A DNA stretch of 64,000 bases from Thalassotalea sp. G2M2-11 (lineage in GTDB: Bacteria > Pseudomonadota > Gammaproteobacteria > Enterobacterales > Alteromonadaceae): positions 1 through 64,000 of the forward strand of contig NZ_JADNYL010000005.1 in NCBI RefSeq assembly GCF_017168195.1. The letters run 5' to 3'. Positions 1 to 8,791 of this stretch are shown piece by piece. Under the pieces are notes generated by a model. It saw only the letters and a list, made by a program, of their open reading frames with translations. It was not told where the DNA came from and did no database searches. The translations under genes and the position numbers were made by a program. How positions within the stretch are numbered: the first letter of the stretch is position 1; each line of letters starts with the position of its first letter.

Positions 1-3
1 ATG

Positions 4-40
4 ATAAAGTAACTGATGACTGCTTCATCATTTACTTTAT
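4..40. terminator. Hairpin downstream of the solute-binding-like gene
   Basis: A 9-bp arm (4-12) and a 6-bp arm (14-19) pair with 32-40 and 25-30 around a CTGCT loop, with one C/T mismatch between the two stem parts. It lies just past the stop of the minus-strand gene at 124-813, so it may end that transcript or one arriving from outside the window. There is no strong U-tract. The rest of 1-123 shows nothing recognisable. Confidence 0.4.
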
Positions 41-123
41 TTGTGCTTGTTAACATAACCTAGTTATGATCTTAACAAAACGCTCTTGCTAGTTTAAATC
101 GAACAAAAGATTTCATAGGTTAT

Positions 124-813
124 TCAATGAATCGCATTATTAATTAATTTCATGATCTCGCTAGAGTTAGCGATATTTTTATTAAGAAATAAATAAACAG
201 GCAGTGAGTCTATTTGATGGAAATAGAACTTAACATCTTGATGTATTGCCTTTTCAACAAGAAAGGGCCCCTCATAGCCTAAAACACAATCTGCTCTGTT
301 GTGGATAAGTGCTTTAATAGCACTTTCATGGTTTTGTGCCTGTAAAACGACCTTATAGCCTTCTGTATTATCGATCTTTTTATCTAGACCGTATGTGTAG
401 CCGGATAATAGGATGAGTTTTATCTCTTTTAGGTCATCGATAGTATTTATCTTGCTAATTTCATCAAGGCAAATTGCCCCTAATGTAATAGTGTAGATAG
501 GCTTTGTACTCCTTAAATATAAAGAACTGTTTTTAACGAAGCTTTCTATTACGGTTGTGAAGCCTATTCTTCCTTGATCTACATAATACTTTGCTCTTTT
601 ATTGGGTAGTTTAACTGTTGAGTAGTTTAAGTTAGCATTAGTAAATATTTGCTCAACAGTTTCAGCGATTTTTCCTTGTACTTTGTTATTAACACTATAG
701 TGATATGGCTTAAAATCTATGTAGCCCCAGCTAAGATCGGTAGTGAATTTCGCTGCCGCTACATTAATATTTAATATCACCATCAACAATATAGTGATCA
801 AATTTGTACGCAT
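124..813 (-). CDS. Periplasmic solute-binding-like protein (family 3 / PBPb type)
   Basis: A protein of 229 residues with a cleavable-looking signal peptide (about 1-21, ending VAAA). The mature part has features of bacterial family 3 solute-binding proteins: an N-terminal WGYIDFKPYHY stretch, a GKIAETVEQIF helix, a central segment on closed-loop inhibition of uptake-like binding folds (IYTITLGAIC), and RADCVLGYEGP near the hinge. Many stand-alone proteins of this kind in Alteromonadales have no ABC permease beside them, and none is visible here, so a sensory or unknown role is as likely as uptake. The ligand cannot be predicted. Its divergent neighbours are tRNA-Val genes. The start at 813 was chosen because the signal peptide begins there; the ribosome site is weak. 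Confidence 0.7.
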   Translation of the reverse strand: MRTNLITILLMVILNINVAAAKFTTDLSWGYIDFKPYHYSVNNKVQGKIAETVEQIFTNANLNYSTVKLPNKRAKYYVDQGRIGFTTVIESFVKNSSLYLRSTKPIYTITLGAICLDEISKINTIDDLKEIKLILLSGYTYGLDKKIDNTEGYKVVLQAQNHESAIKALIHNRADCVLGYEGPFLVEKAIHQDVKFYFHQIDSLPVYLFLNKNIANSSEIMKLINNAIH

Positions 814-1048
814 GATTATAGGTTTGAATTTTGTATTATTATCTTCTTAGATCAATAGTTGCATAAATTTGAATATTTACAAGTTTTGTCAGACAAAGCG
901 ATGATTTACTCGTTCGATAAATAATAGTGATGATATATAAGCAGGTGTTACTTTGGAGTGGGTATATGGCTGAACTATAGAAAATATAATTAACTTAATT
1001 GTTTTTTTAAGATTTTTTAATTATTAAAATGATAAGAGTATAAAAAAG

Positions 1049-1124
1049 TGGTGGACGATACTGGGCTTGAACCAGTGACCCCCGCCTTGTAAGGGCGGTG
1101 CTCTCCCAACTGAGCTAATCGTCC
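1049..1124 (-). tRNA. tRNA-Val (anticodon UAC), copy 3 of the operon
   Basis: A 76-nt cloverleaf read on the minus strand with an encoded CCA end (TGG at 1049-1051 on the plus strand), acceptor GGACGAT/ATCGTCC, and anticodon arm CCGCC-CTTACAA-GGCGG, giving anticodon UAC. It is identical to the other two copies and is the promoter-distal one. No clear hairpin terminator follows it, only A/T-rich sequence. Confidence 0.97.
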
Positions 1125-1154
1125 ATATTGGATAATTCTTTGGATTAAAATGAC

Positions 1155-1230
1155 TGGTGGACGATACTGGGCTTGAACCAGTGACCCCCGCCTTGTAAGG
1201 GCGGTGCTCTCCCAACTGAGCTAATCGTCC
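1155..1230 (-). tRNA. tRNA-Val (anticodon UAC), copy 2
   Basis: Middle copy of the three identical 76-nt tRNA-Val genes, with an encoded CCA. It is separated by 30 and 31 nt from its neighbours, so all three are probably processed from one transcript. Confidence 0.97.
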
Positions 1231-1261
1231 AATCATTTTGTTACAGAGGACTTAAAAAAAG

Positions 1262-1337
1262 TGGTGGACGATACTGGGCTTGAACCAGTGACCCCCGCCT
1301 TGTAAGGGCGGTGCTCTCCCAACTGAGCTAATCGTCC
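1262..1337 (-). tRNA. tRNA-Val (anticodon UAC), copy 1
   Basis: Promoter-proximal copy of three identical tRNA-Val genes, 76 nt with an encoded CCA. It starts 16 nt downstream of a near-consensus promoter at 1354-1381. Confidence 0.97.
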
Positions 1338-1353
1338 GTCTCTGTGGGGGCGT

Positions 1354-1381
1354 ATTATAGGTGGAACACAAAAACTGTCAA
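1354..1381 (-). promoter_or_regulatory. Sigma-70 promoter of the tRNA-Val operon
   Basis: On the minus strand a perfect TTGACA (1376-1381) is followed after 16 nt by a perfect TATAAT (1354-1359). The next bases are ACGCCCCCAC, a GC-rich discriminator of the type known to confer stringent (ppGpp/DksA) control on stable RNA promoters. Confidence 0.88.
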
Positions 1382-1502
1382 CTAAAACTAAGCTATTTTT
1401 TCTTTTTTTTTCACTTATTTGTGTCGAATGATTATATTTCGTTCATCATGGTGTTTTTGTGAGCTTTTTATTATCAGACATTCAAAAAATATCGTTAATG
1501 AT

Positions 1503-1534
1503 TTGATGTTTTCCGTGAAATAGCCTGATAAAAT
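1503..1534 (+). promoter_or_regulatory. Candidate gltX promoter
   Basis: TTGATG (1503-1508) is followed by an extended TGATAAAAT element (1526-1534), about 75 nt before the gltX start. Spacing is 18-20 nt depending on which hexamer is taken as the -10, so this is only a candidate. Confidence 0.35.
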
Positions 1535-1606
1535 GCGTCTAATTTTTACATTTGATTATTAGTGATTATTCATTAATACATAATCTTTTATTACAGCGAG
1601 TTTTAT

Positions 1607-3019
1607 ATGAGTTTGACAACCCGTTTCGCACCAAGTCCAACAGGGTATCTGCATGTCGGTGGAGCGCGTACCGCTCTTTATAGTTGGTTATATGCCAAGA
1701 AGAATGGTGGAGACTTTATTTTACGTATTGAAGATACAGATCTTGAACGTTCAACTCAAGCATCAGTGGATGCCATTATGGATGGTATGAACTGGTTAAA
1801 TTTAGCGTGGACTAAAGGGCCTTATTTTCAAACTGAGCGCTTTGACCGCTACAAGGAAGTTATTACACAACTTATTGAGTCAGGTCATGCATATCGTTGT
1901 TATTGTACTGCTGAAGAAGTTGAGGCAATGCGAGAAGAAGCTCGCGCAAAAGGGGAGAAGGAAAAATATAACGGCATGTGGCGTGAGCGCACTGATCACC
2001 CCGAAGGGAAACCTTATGTGATCCGTTTTAAAAACCCACAGTCAGGAAATGTTGTAATTAATGATATGGTTAAAGGCGATATTACCATTGCTAATGAGGA
2101 ATTAGATGATTTGATTATTGCTCGTTCCGATGGTTCTCCAACATACAATTTAACCGTGGTGGTTGATGATTGGGATATGAAAGTAACCCATGTGGTTCGT
2201 GGTGATGATCATGTCAACAATACGCCCCGTCAAATTAATATTTTAAAAGCTTTAGGTGCTCCACTTCCCGAATATGCACATATCCCTATGATTTTAGGTG
2301 ACGATGGCAAGCGTTTGTCAAAACGTCATGGTGCTGTCAGCGTGATGCAATATAGAGATGATGGTTACTTACCAGAAGCATTATTAAACTACCTAGTTCG
2401 TTTAGGTTGGTCGCATGGCGATCAAGAAATTTTCTCTCGCGAAGAAATGATCGAGTTATTTGATTTATCTGGGTGTAATCGTGCTCCATCGGCTTTTAAT
2501 ACCGAAAAGCTTATTTGGGTAAATCAACATTATATGAAGACGCTAGAGCCAAGTTATGTTGCTGAGCATTTAGCCTGGCATATGCAAGATCAAGGAATAG
2601 ACGTAAGCAATGGCCCTGCACTAGAAGAAATAGTAAAAGTACAAGCAGATCGTGTTAAAACATTAAAAGAGATGGCGGACATTTCTCGTTATTTTTATCA
2701 AGAATACAGTGAGTTTGATGCGACTGCATTAAAAAAACATTTACGTCCAGTAGCACAGCAGCCGTTGGAAGTTGTTAAAGAAAAATTATCTCAATTGACA
2801 GAATGGAATGCAGAAGCTATTCATCATGCTATTAATCAAACTGCTGAAGAATTAGAAGTCGGTATGGGCAAGGTAGGTATGCCATTACGAGTTGCTGCAA
2901 CAGGCGCAGGAAATTCACCGTCGCTGGATGTAACGCTTGCATTGCTAGCAAAAGAAGATGTGTTAAGCCGTATCGATAAAGCATTAGCTGCTATTGCAGA
3001 GAGAATTGCTAATAGTTAG
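1607..3019 (+). CDS. gltX: Glutamyl-tRNA synthetase
   Basis: A 470-residue class I aminoacyl-tRNA synthetase, the normal bacterial length, which charges tRNA-Glu in the cytoplasm. The class signature is FAPSPTG followed by HVGG (residues 16-19), and the second signature KRLSKR lies at about residues 235-240. The C-terminal half is the alpha-helical anticodon-binding domain. The zinc-type cysteine cluster CYCTAEE is present near residue 100. The gene is divergent from the tRNA-Val operon, as in related gammaproteobacteria, and ends at a strong intrinsic terminator. The ATG at 1607 begins the conserved N-terminus directly ([13 protein letters not shown]). Confidence 0.97.
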   Translation: MSLTTRFAPSPTGYLHVGGARTALYSWLYAKKNGGDFILRIEDTDLERSTQASVDAIMDGMNWLNLAWTKGPYFQTERFDRYKEVITQLIESGHAYRCYCTAEEVEAMREEARAKGEKEKYNGMWRERTDHPEGKPYVIRFKNPQSGNVVINDMVKGDITIANEELDDLIIARSDGSPTYNLTVVVDDWDMKVTHVVRGDDHVNNTPRQINILKALGAPLPEYAHIPMILGDDGKRLSKRHGAVSVMQYRDDGYLPEALLNYLVRLGWSHGDQEIFSREEMIELFDLSGCNRAPSAFNTEKLIWVNQHYMKTLEPSYVAEHLAWHMQDQGIDVSNGPALEEIVKVQADRVKTLKEMADISRYFYQEYSEFDATALKKHLRPVAQQPLEVVKEKLSQLTEWNAEAIHHAINQTAEELEVGMGKVGMPLRVAATGAGNSPSLDVTLALLAKEDVLSRIDKALAAIAERIANS

Positions 3020-3050
3020 TAGGTTAGTTTTTCGATAGGTTACAAATAAT

Positions 3051-3083
3051 AAAAGGCATGTTAGATAGCTAACATGCCTTTTT
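3051..3083 (+). terminator. Intrinsic terminator after gltX
   Basis: Inverted repeat AAAAGGCATGTTAG / CTAACATGCCTTTT around an ATAG loop, ending in a T-run. It lies 31 nt past the gltX stop. Confidence 0.9.
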
Positions 3084-3239
3084 GCTTTTAGTGCTAATAA
3101 TTTTGTCAGTTTCGCTACATATTCGTTATTATTAAAAATGAATTTTCAATAACTTACTGATTATTAATGTTTTTATTTATGGTCTGAATTGTGCTTAATA
3201 TACGCCGGTAAGGTTAATAAATAATAGAGGAGTGAAAGG

Positions 3240-3881
3240 ATGCCAGTAGTCATTGAAGATAGGCCGATAGAAGCTGTTAGAGAAGAGGTGATAGATCAAC
3301 TAATAATGAACTATAGCCATGGCAAGCTTTCTTTTGAAGCCTTTGAGAGGCGCTTAGATTGCGCTATGGCGAGTCAAGATAACAAAGAGATAGCTGCGCT
3401 GGCCGAAGATCTCGAGCTTGATGTTGATCAGGATTTTGTCGAAAGTAAAAGAAAGGACTTTCATGCAAATGTTTCTCCGTCAAATTTTCAAGAAATCGAT
3501 TATTTAGTGAATATTTTCGGTGGTAGTGATCGCAGTGGCTATTGGACTGTAGCTAAGGAAATACGTTCAATTAGTATTTTTGGTGGTAGTACTATCGATT
3601 TTTCTGAAGCAAAATTTTCACAACTTGAAACGACAATAAAAGTATTGTGCTTATTTGGTGGTGATGATATTTACGTTCCTGAAAATGTGAATGTAGTGTC
3701 TAAAGCGTTTTGTATTTTTGGTGGTGTTAATAATAAAGCACCTTCTATTGCTGATAGAAATGCACCTACCATTATTATCGAAGGGGTTTGTATCTTTGGA
3801 GGCTTAAATATAAAGCTGAAGCGGACGATAAAAGAAAAGTTTGTTGCTTTTGCTGATAGCATGAAGAAGATGTTCAATTAG
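3240..3881 (+). CDS. DUF1707 / LiaF-like membrane-stress domain protein
   Basis: A protein of 213 residues. The N-terminal 60 residues match the DUF1707 (SHOCT-like) pattern: an EEVIDQLIMNYSHGKLSFEAFERRLD stretch, split here at residues 15-38, with invariant G-K-L and F-x-x-R-L positions. The C-terminal 120 residues contain five evenly spaced I-F-G-G units (NIFGG, SIFGG, CLFGG, CIFGG, CIFGG), as expected for the right-handed beta-helix-like LiaF C-terminal domain. No transmembrane segment is evident, so the protein is probably cytoplasmic. LiaF-type domains act in cell-envelope stress signalling in Firmicutes; the role in Gram-negatives is not established. A good Shine-Dalgarno GAGGAGTGAAAGG precedes the ATG. 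The gene appears monocistronic. Confidence 0.75.
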   Translation: MPVVIEDRPIEAVREEVIDQLIMNYSHGKLSFEAFERRLDCAMASQDNKEIAALAEDLELDVDQDFVESKRKDFHANVSPSNFQEIDYLVNIFGGSDRSGYWTVAKEIRSISIFGGSTIDFSEAKFSQLETTIKVLCLFGGDDIYVPENVNVVSKAFCIFGGVNNKAPSIADRNAPTIIIEGVCIFGGLNIKLKRTIKEKFVAFADSMKKMFN

Positions 3882-3900
3882 CTTAAACACATTACTAGCG

Positions 3901-3932
3901 GCAAATAGACACTCTGGCGAGTGTCTATTTGC
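3901..3932. terminator. Hairpin between convergent DUF1707 gene and dsbB
   Basis: A perfect 14-bp stem, GCAAATAGACACTC with its complement, around TGGC. It lies between two convergent genes. Neither side has a long T-run, so it may be a weak bidirectional terminator or a 3'-end stabilising structure. Confidence 0.6.
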
Positions 3933-3942
3933 TACTTTATTA

Positions 3943-4461
3943 TTAAAACATTTTTCTGTGGATCACTCTGCCGAGTATAATAATAGTAAATAAAGCTGTA
4001 TATAAGCCATAAACTACGACCATCCATTGAGGCATGCTCAACCCTAAAAATTGCCAATTAATCTCACCGCAATCTCCAGTTGCTGCAAATAATGCGGGTA
4101 TCCATTCATGGAGGGGAGCCCATTGTGGAAAGTTAGGGACAAATTCACAGCTGAACAAAAATGACATGGTAGAGGTTTGCATTTCTACATGTTCTAAGGC
4201 GATCAATAACCCCCAAATAGCTCCTGTTGCCCAAAAGCTATAGGAAAATAGCCGGCCTAAAATAAATTGATTACTGAAATATCCGATGAGCCCAGCAAAG
4301 AAGATAGCCCAAATTGCAACACGTTGATAAATACACATAATGCATGGCTTCAAGTCCATTACATATTGAAAAAATAGGGCGGCAAGCTCTAATCCTAAAG
4401 CACTCGCTGCTAATAAAAACCAAGCATTCTTGTTGGTTGAAAGGTCACTAATAAATTTCAC
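3943..4461 (-). CDS. dsbB: Disulfide bond formation protein B
   Basis: A 172-residue inner-membrane quinone reductase that reoxidises periplasmic DsbA. Four transmembrane helices are visible. The first essential pair is the C40-x-x-C43 motif (PCIMCIYQR) and the second pair is C105 and C131 in the periplasmic loop, all four conserved. The length is typical (E. coli 176). The gene lies downstream of nhaB in the same orientation with a terminator between them, matching the fadR-nhaB-dsbB order of enteric bacteria and Shewanella. Confidence 0.96.
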   Translation of the reverse strand: MKFISDLSTNKNAWFLLAASALGLELAALFFQYVMDLKPCIMCIYQRVAIWAIFFAGLIGYFSNQFILGRLFSYSFWATGAIWGLLIALEHVEMQTSTMSFLFSCEFVPNFPQWAPLHEWIPALFAATGDCGEINWQFLGLSMPQWMVVVYGLYTALFTIIILGRVIHRKMF

Positions 4462-4558
4462 TGCTAGTCCTAAAATGTTGTTATTCTTGTGAGTAAGATT
4501 ATAAAAGTAAGAAAAGAATTACACTATTGTTTTTGTCACTAAAGGTTAATTTTAACAT

Positions 4559-4594
4559 TAAAAAAGCGCCTTAAGTATTGCAATTTAAGGCGCT
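4559..4594 (-). terminator. Intrinsic terminator after nhaB
   Basis: AGCGCCTTAA pairs with TTAAGGCGCT around a 10-nt loop. Read on the minus strand the hairpin ends in a T-run, 20 nt after the nhaB stop. Confidence 0.85.
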
Positions 4595-4613
4595 GTTTAA
4601 CGATTAGTTATTT

Positions 4614-6209
4614 TTAATGGTGAGAGGGCTCTGGAGCTCCTTTACCATCAGTAACACTATGATGCTGGATAACTCCTGAATCATAATAATCCGCTGTTTT
4701 AGATTCAAGGAAACCCGTTGAAATCGCGATCAAACCTACAATCGTTAAAACAATTGTATAAGGCAGCGCCATAAAGACCATTCTACCATAGGACAAGCGA
4801 ATTAACGGAGCAAGTGCAGAGGTTAATAAGAATAAAAATGCTGCCTGACCATTTGGAGTTGCAACACTAGGCAAGTTAGTACCTGTATTAATCGCTACCG
4901 CTAATAAATCAAATTGATCACGAGATATTGTGCCTGCTGCTAAGGCTTTTTGAATTTCAGTAATATAGACAGTACCAACAAACACGTTATCACTTACCAT
5001 AGATAATAACCCGTTAGCTAGATAGAACATAACAAGTTGCATATTCCCTTCGTAGGTTAATACCCAAGTTATCACAGGTGTAAATAGTTGTTGGTCAACA
5101 ATGACGGCAACAACAGCAAAAAATACAGCAAGTAATGCCGTAAATGGCAATGCCTCTTCGAAGGCGTGCCCGATTTGATGTTCTTCGGTTATACCAGTAA
5201 AAGTTGTCGCTAAAATGATAACCGATAAACCTATCATACCAACAGGCGCTAAATGTAGGGCTAAGCCAATGATGAGCCATACAGCAATAAAACCTTGCAT
5301 CACTAGTTTTACATTATCGCGAGTATTGCGCTTTTTACTTTCTTCTACATCAAATTCATGAAGAATATGATGAACATTTTCGGGTAATTGAACGCCATAG
5401 CTGAACCACTTCATTTTCTCCAAAAACACACAAGTTAACATGCCGCAAATAAACACAGGGATAGTGACAGGTGACATCCGAATGGCAAATTCTACAAATT
5501 CCCAGCCCGCCTGTTGTCCAATGATTAAGTTTTGTGGTTCACCGACAATGGTACAAACACCACCCAAAGCGGTACCAACACCAGCATGCATTAATAAGTT
5601 GCGTAAATAACCACGAAATTGTTGTAAATCATTGCGTGAGTATTCAGTCACTTCGTTATCGGATGTATGATCATGATCATGGTGAGTTTCTTTACCAGAA
5701 GCTACTTTGTGATAGACAGAGTAGAACCCAACGGCAACACTGATGATAACGGCGATAACGGTTAATGCATCTAAAAAGGCAGACAAAAATGCACCTGAGA
5801 AACAAAAGAGTAGAGATACTAGAGTTTTAGAGCGAATTTTTGTGACTATCTTCGCAAATAAAAACAGTAACAAGCCTTTCATAAAATAAATACCCGCGAC
5901 CATAAATATCAGCAGTAGTATTACTTCAAAGTTGATCACCATTTCATGCATCACTTGACCAGGTGAAGTCATGCCGATAGCTACGGCTTCAATGGCGAGT
6001 AAACCGCCAGGCTGCAAAGGGTAACATTTAAGTGCCATTGCGAGGGTAAAGATAAATTCTATTACTAACGCCCAGCCTGCAACGTAGGGGTTAATAAAGA
6101 AAAATATAATCGGGTTAATAATAAGAAACGCGATTATGGCCAATTTATACCATTCTGGTGAATTACCCAGAAAGTTTTTATAAAATGCACTGGTAAATGA
6201 TTGTTGCAT
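4614..6209 (-). CDS. nhaB: Na+/H+ antiporter NhaB
   Basis: A 531-residue polytopic inner-membrane antiporter that expels sodium in exchange for protons. The sequence matches NhaB throughout: the start [33 protein letters not shown], and [20 protein letters not shown] are highly conserved. Unusual points are a cluster H176-H-D-H-D-H181 in the loop where E. coli NhaB has an acidic sequence, and a tail ending PSHH with another HH about 15 residues earlier. The gene is divergent from fadR and followed by its own terminator. The ribosome site is AAGGTTCTTT before ATG. Confidence 0.96.
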   Translation of the reverse strand: MQQSFTSAFYKNFLGNSPEWYKLAIIAFLIINPIIFFFINPYVAGWALVIEFIFTLAMALKCYPLQPGGLLAIEAVAIGMTSPGQVMHEMVINFEVILLLIFMVAGIYFMKGLLLFLFAKIVTKIRSKTLVSLLFCFSGAFLSAFLDALTVIAVIISVAVGFYSVYHKVASGKETHHDHDHTSDNEVTEYSRNDLQQFRGYLRNLLMHAGVGTALGGVCTIVGEPQNLIIGQQAGWEFVEFAIRMSPVTIPVFICGMLTCVFLEKMKWFSYGVQLPENVHHILHEFDVEESKKRNTRDNVKLVMQGFIAVWLIIGLALHLAPVGMIGLSVIILATTFTGITEEHQIGHAFEEALPFTALLAVFFAVVAVIVDQQLFTPVITWVLTYEGNMQLVMFYLANGLLSMVSDNVFVGTVYITEIQKALAAGTISRDQFDLLAVAINTGTNLPSVATPNGQAAFLFLLTSALAPLIRLSYGRMVFMALPYTIVLTIVGLIAISTGFLESKTADYYDSGVIQHHSVTDGKGAPEPSHH

Positions 6210-6423
6210 AAAGAACCTTTTGGTTTAGTACGACAATGTTTAACTAAGATGTTGTCATTGTTATTAATTATTAAACAATAGTCTTTAGTGTAAGCATTAA
6301 ATGGAACCTTGTAAATTAGAATAGAGTGATCGTGATCACAGCAAATGCAAATTTTTCCAAAAAGCTTAAAAATTAATTAAAAATATAAGATGATACTTAT
6401 GTGCAAAGTTTATTCAAACGTGC

Positions 6424-6450
6424 TTGTACCAAATAAATCTTCTGGTACAA
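6424..6450. promoter_or_regulatory. Inverted repeat in the fadR-nhaB intergenic region
   Basis: TTGTACC (6424-6430) and GGTACAA (6444-6450) form a perfect 7-bp inverted repeat with a 13-nt spacer, about 45-70 nt upstream of the fadR start. The right arm overlaps the FadR-like site. It could be an operator for a dimeric regulator; the identity is unknown. Confidence 0.35.
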
Positions 6451-6456
6451 TCAGTT
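6440..6456. promoter_or_regulatory. FadR-like operator upstream of fadR
   Basis: TTCTGGTACAATCAGTT matches 11-12 of the 16 defined positions of the FadR consensus AACTGGTC-N-GACCAGTT and shares TCTGGTAC with the E. coli fadB operator as I remember it. It lies 38 nt before the fadR ATG, so autoregulation is plausible. Confidence 0.5.
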
Positions 6457-6493
6457 TCAATTTCCCATTATCTAAAGAGTCTCGTGGAGCCAT

Positions 6494-7204
6494 ATGGTTA
6501 TTAAAGCACAAAGTCCTGCAGGGTTTGCAGAACAGTACATAGTTGAGTCTATTTGGAATGGCGGTTTTCCTCCAGGCTCTATTTTGCCTGCTGAACGAGA
6601 ACTGTCTGAATTAATTGGTGTTACACGAACAACCCTAAGAGAAGTATTGCAAAGGTTGGCTCGCGATGGTTGGTTAACCATTAAACATGGTAAACCGACT
6701 AAGGTGAACAACTTTTGGGAAACTTCAGGTTTGAACATTCTTGAAACATTGGCGCAGCTAGACCAAGAAGGGATCCCTGATCTTGTTGACAACCTGATGT
6801 CTGCTCGCACCAATATCAGTGCAATATATGTACGCGGTGCAATAAAAAATAATCCTGAGAAAACCATAGAGCTGTTAAAAGCGTATGAAGAGATTGCCGA
6901 TACAGGGGAAGCTTTTGCAGAGTTTGATTATCAATTAAATAAAGAGCTTGTCGTTGCTTCTGGTAACTCTATTTATTTGTTGATTTTAAACGGTTTTAGA
7001 GGATTATATTCTCGTTTAGGTGCTTTGTATTTTTCTCACCCTACAGGTCGTGAAATATCTCGCCAATATTATCAGAAGTTGATTGAACTTGCGCAAGCGG
7101 GTAAACATGACGAATCCGTATTAACTGTACGTAAATATGGTATTGAATCTGGTAAATTATGGGCTGAATTGAAAGATGATGTATTGAAAGAATTATCTGA
7201 GTAG
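6494..7204 (+). CDS. fadR: Fatty acid metabolism regulator FadR
   Basis: A 236-residue GntR-family regulator that represses fatty-acid degradation genes, activates unsaturated fatty-acid synthesis genes, and releases DNA on binding long-chain acyl-CoA. The N-terminal winged helix (about residues 10-72) has the family pattern [20 protein letters not shown] and [15 protein letters not shown]. The C-terminal half is the all-helical acyl-CoA domain. The length is close to the E. coli protein (239). It is divergent from nhaB, the usual context. FadR-like 17-mers are present before this gene and before two acyl-CoA dehydrogenase genes in this window. Confidence 0.96.
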   Translation: MVIKAQSPAGFAEQYIVESIWNGGFPPGSILPAERELSELIGVTRTTLREVLQRLARDGWLTIKHGKPTKVNNFWETSGLNILETLAQLDQEGIPDLVDNLMSARTNISAIYVRGAIKNNPEKTIELLKAYEEIADTGEAFAEFDYQLNKELVVASGNSIYLLILNGFRGLYSRLGALYFSHPTGREISRQYYQKLIELAQAGKHDESVLTVRKYGIESGKLWAELKDDVLKELSE

Positions 7205-7235
7205 CATTTTTGTGTTTAGTAATATTCTTACTTAT

Positions 7236-7258
7236 AAGGCAAGCAGTTAGCTTGCCTT
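7236..7258. terminator. Terminator shared by fadR and the SpoVR gene
   Basis: AAGGCAAGC / GCTTGCCTT with a 5-nt loop, followed by TT on the plus strand. It overlaps the final codons of the convergent SpoVR gene, whose stop lies inside the loop. Confidence 0.7.
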
Positions 7259-8770
7259 TTCTTTATCTTCTGCTGGTGGTGGACATTGCGCAATAATTTC
7301 ATCATGACCATTTTGGTCTTCTTGGATCAGTTTTACCTCAAATTGCCATAGATAATACAAATGTTTTAAAACCTCATCTTTCGACTCTGCTAATGGTACC
7401 TCGTTGTGCGGTGTATACTTAAGTGTTAATGAACGATCTCCATTAATATCTGCTTTAGTAATTTGAATATTTGCTTCTAGATTACTTAGATTATATTGGT
7501 TTGATAGTGTTGAGCGAATATTTTGGTAGCCTTTTTTATTATGTATGTCAGAGATTTCGATAAAGTTCTCTTTTTCATCATCATGAATATGAAAGAGTTT
7601 AAAGTCTCTGATCAGTTTGGGTGATAAAAACTGGCTAATAAAACTCTCATCTTTAAAGTTTTCCATGGCAAAATGAACGGTATCTAACCAATTACTGCCT
7701 GCAATATCAGGAAACCATTGTTTATCTTCTTCAGTAGGGGATTGGCAAATACGTTTGATATCAATAAACATATTAAAGCCTAAAGCATAGGGATTGATCC
7801 CTGAATAATACGGACTATTGTAGTCAGGCTGAGCAACAACATTTGTGTGGTTATGTAAAAACTCTAACATGAACTGATCACTGACTAGGCCTTCATCATA
7901 CATATGATTTAAAATGGTGTAATGCCAAAAACAGGCCCAACCTTCATTCATTACCTGGGTTTGTTTTTGTGGGTAGAAGTATTGAGAGACTTTACGCACA
8001 ATTCGTACAATTTCTCTTTGCCAGGGCTTGAGCAATGGCGCATTTTTCTCGATGAAATAGAGCAGGTTTTCTTGTGGTTCATTTGGAAAGTTATCTTGCT
8101 TCAAAGCACCTTTTTTTTGGCTTTTTGGAATAGTTCGCCACAGGGAATTTACTTGTGATTGTAAATATTCCTCACGTGCTTTTTGACGTTCTAATTCTTG
8201 TTCAAGAGATATTTTCTGTGGGCGTTTATAACGATCAACACCATGATTCATTAATGCATGACAAGCATCCAAACACGCTTCTACTTCATCGATGCCATAT
8301 TTATGTTCACATTTAGCGATATAGTTTTTGGCAAATAGCAAATAGTCAATAATGGAACTTGCATCTGTCCATGACTTGAATAAATAGTTGCTCTTAAAAA
8401 ATGAATTATGACCGTAACAAGCATGGGCCATCACTAATGCTTGCATAGCCATCGAGTTTTCTTCCATCAAATAGGAAATACAAGGGTCGGAATTAATGAC
8501 AATTTCATACGCTAATCCCATTTGTCCACGTTTATAAGTTTGCTCTGTCTGAATAAACTTTTTACCAAATGTCCAGTGGTTATAACCAATCGGCATGCCT
8601 ACACTGGCATACGCATCCATCATTTGTTCAGCCGTAATGACTTCTATTTGGTTAGTGTAAGTATCTAGGCGATAATGTTCAGCAATACGGGCAATTTCGT
8701 GCTGATATTGCTCGAGTAATTCAAACGTCCAATCAGGACCATCAGACAACATTTTATTTTTTTTTGCCAT
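7247..8770 (-). CDS. ycgB: SpoVR family protein (YcgB)
   Basis: A 507-residue protein of the SpoVR family, the normal length for the E. coli YcgB type. Recognisable conserved parts are the N-terminal DGPDWTFELLEQY, MPIGYNHWTFGKKF, AMQALVMAHACYGHNSFFK and NEGWACFWHYTILNHMYD. The family was named from a Bacillus spore-cortex gene; in non-sporulating bacteria its role is not defined, but it almost always travels with PrkA and YeaH. Here it is the last gene of that three-gene operon, 21 nt after the DUF444 gene. The ORF continues at normal quality to the end with no sign of decay. Confidence 0.93.
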   Translation of the reverse strand: MAKKNKMLSDGPDWTFELLEQYQHEIARIAEHYRLDTYTNQIEVITAEQMMDAYASVGMPIGYNHWTFGKKFIQTEQTYKRGQMGLAYEIVINSDPCISYLMEENSMAMQALVMAHACYGHNSFFKSNYLFKSWTDASSIIDYLLFAKNYIAKCEHKYGIDEVEACLDACHALMNHGVDRYKRPQKISLEQELERQKAREEYLQSQVNSLWRTIPKSQKKGALKQDNFPNEPQENLLYFIEKNAPLLKPWQREIVRIVRKVSQYFYPQKQTQVMNEGWACFWHYTILNHMYDEGLVSDQFMLEFLHNHTNVVAQPDYNSPYYSGINPYALGFNMFIDIKRICQSPTEEDKQWFPDIAGSNWLDTVHFAMENFKDESFISQFLSPKLIRDFKLFHIHDDEKENFIEISDIHNKKGYQNIRSTLSNQYNLSNLEANIQITKADINGDRSLTLKYTPHNEVPLAESKDEVLKHLYYLWQFEVKLIQEDQNGHDEIIAQCPPPAEDKEKAS

Positions 8771-8791
8771 ATTAACTCCCTAAGCGCTGTG

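Noticed and set aside
1024-1236. A 70-residue ORF across the tRNA-Val genes on the minus strand
   Set aside because: It consists of the repeated tRNA sequence read as protein; the tRNA genes explain it entirely.
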